Assembly (NCBI GenBank): GCA_050011815.1
Contig: JBEKIJ010000011.1
Coordinates: 151,043-215,042, forward strand
Direction: 5' to 3'
DNA: 64,000 nt
Origin: Chersky-840 sp050011815
GTDB lineage: Bacteria > Actinomycetota > Acidimicrobiia > Acidimicrobiales > UBA8190
Part shown: piece after piece, positions 57,617 through 64,000 of the stretch
How the letters are laid out: every line of letters starts with the position of its first letter
Position numbering within the stretch: the stretch's first letter is position 1
The notes under the pieces: generated by a model
Database searches by the model: none
What the model saw: only the letters and a program-made list of their open reading frames with translations
What the model was told of the DNA's origin: nothing
Position numbers and translations under genes: made by a program

Positions 57617-58767
57617 CAGAGAACCCTCGTGCCGTTGGGCACCGACGCCGCCCCGCCGGCGTCGCGCACCCGGGTCCCGGTGAAGGCCAGGGCGGCCGGG
57701 AGCCGGGCCGAGACGTTGTAGGCGAGCGCGGCGTCACCTTCGGCCGAGCCCACCGGGTACCAGCACCGGAAGCTGTGTCCCTGGCCGGCGGTGCGCAGGG
57801 GAGGCTCCTCCTGGCGGCAATGGTCCTGCACATACGGACAGCGCGGCGCGAACCGGCACCCCTTGGTCTCGGTGGCGAGATCGGGCGGTCGGCCCGGGAT
57901 GGCCCGGAGCCGGGTGTGCGAGGCCTCAGTCAGCCGGGGGATGGAGCGCAACAACGCCTCGGTGTAGGGCATGCGGGTGTGGGCGAAGAGCTCGACGGTG
58001 GGCGCCTGCTCGACGACGCGGCCCGCGTACATCACCACGATGTCGTCGGTGCGGTTGGCCACCACCCCGAGGTCGTGGGTGACGAGGATCATGCCCATGT
58101 GCCGCTCCCGTTGCTGGGCGGCCAGGAGGTCGAGGATCTGGGCCTGCACGGTGACGTCGAGGCCGGTGGTGGGCTCGTCGGCGAGGAGGAGCTTGGGGCC
58201 GCACGCCAGGGCGATGGCGATCATGACCCGCTGGCGCATCCCGCCCGACAACTCGTGCGGATAGTTCTTGAGACGCTGCTCGGGGGCGGGGATGCCCACC
58301 GACTTGAGCAGGGCCACCGCCGTCTCGTTGGCGGCGGCGCGGTCCAGGCCGGCCCGCAGGCGTAGGGACTCGGTGATCTGGCGTCCCACCCGCACCACCG
58401 GGTTGAGAGCGGTCATGGGGTCCTGGAAGACCAGGGCCACCTGCATGCCCCACACCTCGCGCAGCTCGGGCAGCGACATGGCGGTGAGGTCGTGGCCCGA
58501 GAACCGCACCGTCCCGGAGCGCTCGACGTTGGACCCCGGGAGCAGGCCCATGATGGAGCGGCTCAGGACCGTCTTGCCCGAGCCCGACTCGCCCACCACG
58601 CCCAGGGTGCGGCCCCGGCCCAAGGTGAGCGACACCCCGTCGACGGCGCGCACGAGACCCCGGGCCGTGCGGAACGAGGTGTGCAGGTCGATCACCTCGA
58701 GGAGCGGCCCTTCGATGGAGCCGACGTCGGGGAAGCTGAGCTGGACGCGCCGGCCCCAGGGGCTCAC
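57616..58767 (-). CDS. Oligo/dipeptide ABC transporter ATP-binding protein (DppD/OppD-like)
   Basis: First ATPase of the importer, 383 residues. Walker A GESGSGKTVLSRSI, Q-loop ALVFQDPMTALNPVVRVG, signature ELSGGMRQRVMIAIAL, Walker B LLLADEPTTGLDVTVQ, switch ILVTHDLGVV, and the C-terminal motif CRFAPRCPYVQDHC. GTG start overlaps the permease stop (GTGA). The frame is open upstream inside the permease gene but without ABC homology. Confidence 0.93.
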   Translation of the reverse strand: MSPWGRRVQLSFPDVGSIEGPLLEVIDLHTSFRTARGLVRAVDGVSLTLGRGRTLGVVGESGSGKTVLSRSIMGLLPGSNVERSGTVRFSGHDLTAMSLPELREVWGMQVALVFQDPMTALNPVVRVGRQITESLRLRAGLDRAAANETAVALLKSVGIPAPEQRLKNYPHELSGGMRQRVMIAIALACGPKLLLADEPTTGLDVTVQAQILDLLAAQQRERHMGMILVTHDLGVVANRTDDIVVMYAGRVVEQAPTVELFAHTRMPYTEALLRSIPRLTEASHTRLRAIPGRPPDLATETKGCRFAPRCPYVQDHCRQEEPPLRTAGQGHSFRCWYPVGSAEGDAALAYNVSARLPAALAFTGTRVRDAGGAASVPNGTRVL

Positions 58768-59708
58768 AGCTTCACCTCCCGCAGGTCGAAGTACGAGCGC
58801 AGGCGGTCGGCCATGAGGTTGAGGGCGGTGAGGAGCAAGAAGATGTAGAGCGACGGCCACAGGGCGATGTAGGGGTTGAGTTGGAGGTTGTTGCTGTTCA
58901 CACCGTCGTTGATGATGTTCCCGAGCGACGACGTGGGGAGGCCGATCGACAGGCCCAGGAAGGCCAGCGATCCTTCGAGGACGATGAGCAGGGCCACGCC
59001 GATGAGGGCGAAGGACACCGCCGCGGGCACGATGTTGGGGAGCAGCTCGCGCAGCAAGATGCGCGACGTCTTGGCGCCGGTGGCACGGGCCGCCACCACG
59101 AACTCCCGGCTGGCGAACGACAGCGTACTGGCCCGGATGACGCGGAAGAGCAGGGGGGCCGAGACGAAGGCGAACATCAAGGTGAGCTTCCACAGCACCA
59201 CCGGCTTCCAGAAGGCCTCGATCACCATGACCGCCAGCAGGGCGGGGAAGGCGATCAGCACGAACGACACCGCGTTGAGCACGGTGTCGACCGGGCCGGC
59301 CCGGTAGCCGGCGAGCAGGCCGAGCGAACCTCCCACGATGAGTCCGAGCACGATGGGGACGAAGCCGATGACCAGGGACACACGTGACCCGAAGATGACA
59401 CGCGACAACAGGTCGCGGCCGAGGTCGTCGGTCCCGAGGATGTGGCGCGCCGTGGGTCCCACGTTGACCGACGAGTAGTCCTGGAAGTTGGGGGCCTTGA
59501 GAGGGAGCACCGAAGCCAGCACGGCCAGCAGGATCATGAGCGCCACCCACGCCGTGCACACCCAGAAGGTGGCCCCGAGGCCCTTCTTCTTGGAGAGGAT
59601 CCCCGAGGCGGGGAGCCCGGCGGCAAGACCCTGGACCCCGAGGCCGGGCGCCGAGAGCGAGGCGAAGGATTCGGACTCCAGCGACGCCTGCGAGGGGAGC
59701 TCAGCCAC
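58764..59708 (-). CDS. Peptide ABC transporter permease (DppC/OppC-like)
   Basis: Inner-membrane permease of 314 residues. A polar N-terminus is followed by a first hydrophobic segment at about 50-70 and VGPTARHILGTDDLGRDLLSR, the DppC/OppC hallmark. Five more helices follow, with the EAA loop at VVAARATGAKTSRILLREL. GTG start overlaps the dppB-like stop by 8 nt. Confidence 0.92.
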   Translation of the reverse strand: MAELPSQASLESESFASLSAPGLGVQGLAAGLPASGILSKKKGLGATFWVCTAWVALMILLAVLASVLPLKAPNFQDYSSVNVGPTARHILGTDDLGRDLLSRVIFGSRVSLVIGFVPIVLGLIVGGSLGLLAGYRAGPVDTVLNAVSFVLIAFPALLAVMVIEAFWKPVVLWKLTLMFAFVSAPLLFRVIRASTLSFASREFVVAARATGAKTSRILLRELLPNIVPAAVSFALIGVALLIVLEGSLAFLGLSIGLPTSSLGNIINDGVNSNNLQLNPYIALWPSLYIFLLLTALNLMADRLRSYFDLREVKL

Positions 59709-60645
59709 GGCGCACCCGGGGGTCGAGGACGGTGAGGAGGAAGTCGATCGCGAAGTTCACGACCACGAACGCTACGGCAGCCACCAGGGCCATACCCTGG
59801 ACCACCAGGTAGTCATTGGCGTAGATGGCGCTGACCAACTGGTACCCGATCCCGGGGAGCTGGAAGAGGATCTCCACCACGAAGGCGCCGGTGAAGAGCG
59901 TGCCGATGGTGATTCCCGCCCCGGCCAGCAGCGAGAACGACGACGGCCGCATCACGTGGCGCACGAGGATGTAGCGCGTCGACAGCCCTTTGGACCGGGC
60001 CATGGTCACGAAGTCCTCTTGCAGGGTGGCGATGAGATCGGCGCGCAGCAGCCGGTAGTAGACGGTGACCGATCCGATGGCCAGCGCCACCGAGGGCAAG
60101 ATGACCGACTTGAGGTTGGCCCCGAACCCCTGGGAGAGCCGGACGAACCCCGTGGCCGGCACCCACTTGAGGGTGACGGCGAAGAGCAGGACGAGGAGGG
60201 GGCCCGCCACGAACGTGGGCAGCGACAACATTCCGAAGGTCGACGTGGTGGCGATGCGGTCGAAAGCCCGGTTGGGGCGCAGCGCGGCCAGCAGCGCCAT
60301 GGGGATGGCGACGATGAGGGCGAGAACCTGCGAGACGATGACGAGCTCGAGGTCGATGGGCACCGCCACGCCCAGGGAGGTGGTCACGCTCTCCTTGGTC
60401 AGGAACGACGCACCCAGATTGCCGTGGAAGATGTTGATGATCCACGTGGCGTACTGCGACACGAGGCCCTTGTTCAGCCCCAGCTGCTTCAGGAGGATGG
60501 CGTGGTTGGCCGGGGTGTCGTTGGGGCCCAGGATGGTCTTGGCCGGGTCCCCGGGGAGGAGGTGGACGAGCAGGAACGCGAAGATGGAGATGAGGAAGCA
60601 GATGACCACCAGTTGCAACAGGCGGTTGGCGACGAACCGGAGCAT
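59701..60645 (-). CDS. Peptide ABC transporter permease (DppB/OppB-like)
   Basis: Inner-membrane permease of 314 residues. Hydrophobic N-terminal helix (about 8-30) then HLLPGDPAKTILGPN, which is characteristic of DppB/OppB. The EAA loop is FVTMARSKGLSTRYILVRHV; six helices in all. ATG start 14 nt after the stop of the binding-protein gene. Confidence 0.92.
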   Translation of the reverse strand: MLRFVANRLLQLVVICFLISIFAFLLVHLLPGDPAKTILGPNDTPANHAILLKQLGLNKGLVSQYATWIINIFHGNLGASFLTKESVTTSLGVAVPIDLELVIVSQVLALIVAIPMALLAALRPNRAFDRIATTSTFGMLSLPTFVAGPLLVLLFAVTLKWVPATGFVRLSQGFGANLKSVILPSVALAIGSVTVYYRLLRADLIATLQEDFVTMARSKGLSTRYILVRHVMRPSSFSLLAGAGITIGTLFTGAFVVEILFQLPGIGYQLVSAIYANDYLVVQGMALVAAVAFVVVNFAIDFLLTVLDPRVRRG

Positions 60646-60658
60646 CGAGGCCTGGGGG

Positions 60659-62326
60659 TCAGCTCACGCGCCACGTGGACGTGGGGTCATAGACGCCGTC
60701 GGCGAACCCGCGGGCGTGTGATCCGTCGGGGAGTGTGAGGTTGTTGAAGTTCATCACCGCGTTGCTCCCCGTCAGCGACCATGTCGCCAGGCTGGCCCAG
60801 AGATACGGCAGGTCCGCGGACAGGCGTCTGTCGACCTCCTGGTAGGCCTGGATGCGGTCAGCTGGGTCGGACATGGTGCGTCCCTTTTGGAGGGCCGCCT
60901 CAAGCGCATCGTCCTTGTTGCGGGAGAAGTTGAGCGCGATGACCCCGTTGGCGGTGGTGGGGCTCATCCAGACGTAGTTGAGATCAGGGTCAGAAGCCCC
61001 GAATTGCTCGTCGGTGTAGGCCTGGAACTTGCCGGTGACCAGGTTGTCGATGAACGTGACCTGCTCCACCGTGCTCACCGTGGTCTGGATCCCCGCCAAT
61101 CCCCACATGCTGGCCAGCGCCTGGATCTCGTTGAGGAGGCGGGGGTCGGTGACCGTGGCCAGGGCCAGCTCGATCTTGCCCCCGTGGTTCGGCGCCGCCT
61201 GGGCCACGAGCTGCTTGGCCTTGGCGAGGTCGTAGGCGGGGTACCCGTTGTCGTCGGCGCGGTAGGGGGATCCGGGCGGGAAGAGGCTGAGGTTGGGCTT
61301 GGCGACGCCGGCGCCGAAGAGCTTGACGAGCTCGTCGACGTTGGTGGCGTAGGCGAGGGCCTGGCGCACCATGAGGTCGTTGGTGGGTTCCGTCTCGGTG
61401 TTGAGGATGATGAAGTCCATGTCGCCCTGGCCCACAGACGGATTCAGGACCTGCTGGAAACTCGCGTTGGCGCGCAGGGCCTTGATGGCGTTGGGGTCGT
61501 GGCTCACCATCATGTCGATGGTCCGCGAGGTGAGGGAGTTCTCCCTGGACTCGTCGATGGCGATGGGCTTGTAGGTCACGCTGTCGAGATAGGGGAAGCC
61601 CGAGCGCCAATAGTGCGGATTGCGCTTGGCGGTGAAGTGGTCGTTGGGGACCCACGTCTCCAAGGAGAACGGGCCCGTGCCGATGGGCTTGGTCGAGCTG
61701 GCGCTCTGGAGCTGGGCCATGCCGATGACGTAACCGAGTTGCGTGCTGAGGTAATGGGGGAACGCCACGATGGGCTCGACGCAGTGCACCGCCATGGCGA
61801 GGTCGCTGACCTTCTGGAAACTGGCGACCACTCCGTTGAGAGCCGGGCCGGTGAGTGGCGAGGACTGCAGGGCATCGAAGTTGGCCTTGAGGACATCGGC
61901 ATTGAGCGGGGAGCCGTCGTGGAACGTGACCCCGGGGCGGAGCGTGATGGTCCACACCGTCATGTCGGGGTTGGGGGTCACCGACTGGGCCAGGTAGGGC
62001 TTGGCCGAGCCGTCGGCGGCCACCACCGTCAAGGTGTCGAAGATGGTGTTGGCGTAGGTCAGACCCGAGTTGTCGAAATGGCTCGCCGAGGGCAGGAACC
62101 CGTCGATCTCCGAGTTCAGGCCGACGGTGATCGATCCCCCCCGCCGGGGCGTGGCGGTGCTCACCCCCGGGGTCGACGAGGACAGGCGGGGCTTCGAAGG
62201 GGTGCTGCTCCCGCACCCCTCGAGCAGAGCGGGCAGGCCCACGCCCGCCAGCCCCAGCGCCGCCGCACCGGCGGCGCCCCGGGCGAGAAACGCCCGGCGG
62301 TCATATCGATCCGCGGAGTCAGCCAT
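60659..62326 (-). CDS. Peptide ABC transporter substrate-binding lipoprotein
   Basis: Extracytoplasmic solute-binding protein of 555 residues (SBP family 5). The N-terminus carries a twin-arginine signal (DRRAFLARG, R10-R11) with a hydrophobic core, then a lipobox ending at C38 (LLEGC). This points to Tat export and lipidation. SBP_bac_5 features: WTITLRPGVTFHDGSPLNAD, PIGTGPFSLETW and DLMVRQALAYATN. It is first in the operon, the usual place for the binding protein. ATG with GAGGGGG 5 nt upstream; TACCAT (minus strand, 62386-62381) is a plausible -10. Confidence 0.94.
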   Translation of the reverse strand: MADSADRYDRRAFLARGAAGAAALGLAGVGLPALLEGCGSSTPSKPRLSSSTPGVSTATPRRGGSITVGLNSEIDGFLPSASHFDNSGLTYANTIFDTLTVVAADGSAKPYLAQSVTPNPDMTVWTITLRPGVTFHDGSPLNADVLKANFDALQSSPLTGPALNGVVASFQKVSDLAMAVHCVEPIVAFPHYLSTQLGYVIGMAQLQSASSTKPIGTGPFSLETWVPNDHFTAKRNPHYWRSGFPYLDSVTYKPIAIDESRENSLTSRTIDMMVSHDPNAIKALRANASFQQVLNPSVGQGDMDFIILNTETEPTNDLMVRQALAYATNVDELVKLFGAGVAKPNLSLFPPGSPYRADDNGYPAYDLAKAKQLVAQAAPNHGGKIELALATVTDPRLLNEIQALASMWGLAGIQTTVSTVEQVTFIDNLVTGKFQAYTDEQFGASDPDLNYVWMSPTTANGVIALNFSRNKDDALEAALQKGRTMSDPADRIQAYQEVDRRLSADLPYLWASLATWSLTGSNAVMNFNNLTLPDGSHARGFADGVYDPTSTWRVS

Positions 62327-62498
62327 CGGTCCCCCTCGCCCCAGGTCGGACGGGCAGCCCCCTGGGGCCGTTGGCGCGCCATGGTAGACCGCACGCCGCC
62401 GAACAAGCCGGACACCGGGTATTTCGGGGGAGCGGGGCCCGCTGCGCCGTGGCCCGCTCCTTCCCGGGTGCGTTCGGGGCGCCGGGAAGGCGCATCGT

Positions 62499-62504
62499 TA
62501 CCAT
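62499..62504 (+). promoter_or_regulatory. -10 element of the leaderless PIG-V-like gene promoter
   Basis: TACCAT, then 6 nt, then GTG 62511. No ribosome binding site. It favours the longer protein over an alternative ATG at 62583. Confidence 0.6.
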
Positions 62505-62510
62505 GACGGA

Positions 62511-63764
62511 GTGCGCGTCCCGATACGACGACAGGCTGTGGTCAGCCCCGCCGTCGTGTCGACTCCATCGGTCAAGGGATCGATGACCGCGTCGCGCCGC
62601 GGCCTGCGCAGCTCGGGCGGGGCCACCGCACGCGCCCTGCGGGCCGCGTCCTCGCGCCGGGATCTGTCCTGGGGCATCCGCAGCGCGGTGGTGCCGTGGG
62701 TGACCGCCCGGGTGATCGTGGCCGGGGCGCTCGCCGCCGCGCATGAATTCGTCATCCAGGCCAAACCGAGCGCGGCGGTCGCCACCCGCGTCCACGAGGG
62801 CCTGTTGGGGTGGGACGCCGGGTGGTACGAATCCATCGCCCGCCACGGATATGCCGGGGCCGGGCACCTGTCGTTGCGGTTCTTCCCTCTCGTGCCCCTG
62901 CTCACCCGGGCGCTGTCGTATGTGCCGGGCGTGGGAGTGGGCGTCGCGCTGGTGGTGGTGGCGAACGTGTCGGCCTTCGTGGGTGTCGCCCTCCTGGCCG
63001 TCTTGGCCCGACGGGAGACCGGTGACGAAGCCCTGGCCCGACGTGCCGCGTGGTTGATGTGTCTGGCCCCCGCTGCCTTCACCCAGGTGATGGGGTACGC
63101 CGAGGGAACCCTCCTGGCCCTGAGCGTCGGGACCATGCTCGCCCTGCGGGCCCGGGCGTGGTGGTGGGCGGCGGCACTCGGCCTCGCCGCGGGGGCCACG
63201 CGCCCCGTCGGGGTCTTGTTGGCGGTTCCCGCCCTCGTCGAAGTGCTCGGGGTCCTGCGGGGCGCGCCGGCGGACCGACGGGTGGCGCGCCTGGCGGCCG
63301 TGGTGGGCCCCCCGGTCGGCCTGGCGGCCTTCTTGGGCTGGGTGGGGTGGCGCTACGGCGATGCCCTCGCCCCGTTCAAGGTCCAGCAACAAGGATCCCT
63401 GCGGGGCGGGGTCTCCGATCCGCTGCGCACGTTGGGACACGACGCGTCGCTCCTCGTCCATGGCCAGCATCTCGGATCGGCGCTGCACCTCCCGTGGGCG
63501 GTCCTCGCCATCGCCCTGCTGTTCGTGGTGTTGCGCCGGTGGCCCTTGTCCTACGGGGCCTTCGCCGCCGCGGTCTTGGTCGTGGCCCTCACGGCGTCCA
63601 ATCTCGACGGCTTCGAGCGCTACAGCTTGTCGGCGTTCCCCTTGGTGCTGGCCGGGGCGAGCGTGACGGCGGGGCCGCGCCTCGAGCGGGTCGTCCTCAC
63701 GGTGGCGGCCGCCGGACTCGTCACCTACGCCCTCTTGGCCTTCACCAATCTCTATGTCCCCTGA
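62511..63764 (+). CDS. PIG-V-like polytopic mannosyltransferase
   Basis: Membrane protein of 417 residues resembling the GPI mannosyltransferase 2 (PIG-V, GT-C) family found in Actinobacteria, which use polyprenol-phosphate mannose. The first extracytoplasmic loop has LGWDAGWYESIARHGYAG, with the acidic residue expected to be catalytic. About nine hydrophobic helices follow and the protein ends at LYVP. It could use the donor made by the GT2 enzyme at 1.2 kb. GTG 62511 is supported by TACCAT 6 nt upstream; an ATG at 62583 with AGGGA is the alternative. The stop codon is part of a tandem repeat. Confidence 0.82.
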   Translation: MRVPIRRQAVVSPAVVSTPSVKGSMTASRRGLRSSGGATARALRAASSRRDLSWGIRSAVVPWVTARVIVAGALAAAHEFVIQAKPSAAVATRVHEGLLGWDAGWYESIARHGYAGAGHLSLRFFPLVPLLTRALSYVPGVGVGVALVVVANVSAFVGVALLAVLARRETGDEALARRAAWLMCLAPAAFTQVMGYAEGTLLALSVGTMLALRARAWWWAAALGLAAGATRPVGVLLAVPALVEVLGVLRGAPADRRVARLAAVVGPPVGLAAFLGWVGWRYGDALAPFKVQQQGSLRGGVSDPLRTLGHDASLLVHGQHLGSALHLPWAVLAIALLFVVLRRWPLSYGAFAAAVLVVALTASNLDGFERYSLSAFPLVLAGASVTAGPRLERVVLTVAAAGLVTYALLAFTNLYVP

Positions 63765-63808
63765 GGCATGTCCCCTGAGGCATGTCCCTGAGGCATGTCC
63801 CCCGAGGC
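63754..63808. repeat. Four tandem 14-bp units across a stop codon
   Basis: Four adjacent units of ATGTCCCCTGAGGC: two exact, one lacking a C (13 bp), one with a T-to-C change. The first unit contains the last sense codons and TGA stop of the PIG-V-like gene, so unit copy number does not change the protein. Confidence 0.8.
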
Positions 63809-63974
63809 GCGTCGATCGGACGCGCCCCCGGGGCCGGGGTGCCGCACTCGCTCCTGAGGGCCCTGACCTGGGCCTCGCCGGGTGCGCCGGCGCCCCATGG
63901 CCGGGGCAAGTGTTGTCCCAGCCAGTAGCCTGAACAAGGGCGCCGGGTCCCGTACGGGGGGAGTTCTGGGAGAC

Positions 63975-64000
63975 GTGACGCAGAGGGCAGCGGCGTGGCG
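63975..64000 (+). CDS. Possible start of a further gene (cut by the window end)
   Basis: GTG at 63975 opens a frame (MTQRAAAWR) that runs off the end. A GGGAG purine run lies about 4 nt upstream, and TAGCCT at 63926-63931 could be its -10. Too little is present to identify it. Confidence 0.3.

Overview
The window is about 64 kb of very GC-rich chromosome, densely coded, with many GTG starts. It is typical core sequence of a high-GC actinobacterium. Mycothiol synthase (MshD), an ANTAR response regulator of the PdtaR type, a bacterial polyprenol-phosphate mannose synthase and a Cpn10 separated from GroEL all point to Actinobacteria. The overall flavour (leaderless GTG starts, secreted repeat proteins, fab cluster with a single FabF) suggests the class Acidimicrobiia; that placement is inference. 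No phage, transposon, CRISPR or rRNA gene was found. One tRNA gene (Leu, CAA) is present.

Layout. 0-8.3 kb: AI-2E-type membrane protein, Ppm-like mannosyltransferase, a two-component system, an alpha/beta hydrolase, an acyl-CoA dehydrogenase with a convergent MaoC protein, a small membrane protein and a VIT/CCC1 protein. 8.3-12.3 kb: a 1350-residue secreted protein with five repeats of an unrecognised domain, ending in an LAFTG-TM-basic tail. 12.5-14.1 kb: divergent mshD and nth. 14.7-26.2 kb: histidine genes hisD-C-B-H-A-F, then a lone groES-like gene and an opposing MMPL/RND transporter, then hisI-trpE-ygfZ overlapping head to tail. 26.3-29.9 kb: sulfate activation (cysQ opposing cysD-cysN-cysC). 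30.2-33.3 kb: a REC-degenerate GGDEF-EAL protein and a second secreted protein carrying one copy of the same unknown domain. 33.4-35.6 kb: a second two-component system. 35.7-39.3 kb: trpC-F-B-A. 39.4-41.8 kb: two divergent PF03640-like secreted proteins and a DUF5666-like protein. 41.9-45.9 kb: an ABC1/UbiB kinase-like protein and a YfhO-like membrane protein. 46.1-50.6 kb: fabD-fabH-fabG-acpP-fabF, read leftwards. 50.7-56.3 kb: tRNA-Leu, a small coiled-coil protein, pdtaR, polA and rpsA. 56.4-62.3 kb: a five-gene peptide ABC importer, read leftwards. 62.5-63.8 kb: a PIG-V-like mannosyltransferase.

How the genes work together. The his, trp, cys and fab groups are ordinary biosynthetic operons, tightly coupled by 4-nt GTGA/ATGA overlaps. 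The remainder is envelope biology: mannose donor synthesis, membrane glycosyltransferase-like proteins, two sensor kinases, lipid exporter, peptide import and at least five exported proteins, three of which end in an LAXTG-like motif followed by a membrane helix.

Most noteworthy: (1) the secreted repeat family, with one repeat of the large protein nearly the same as the separate single-domain protein; (2) a FabD whose C-terminus is a biotinyl/lipoyl-like barrel lacking the carrier lysine; (3) eleven genes with a TANNNT hexamer 6-8 nt before the start codon, which implies pervasive leaderless transcription and fixes several starts; (4) an 18-codon upstream ORF coupled to hisB.
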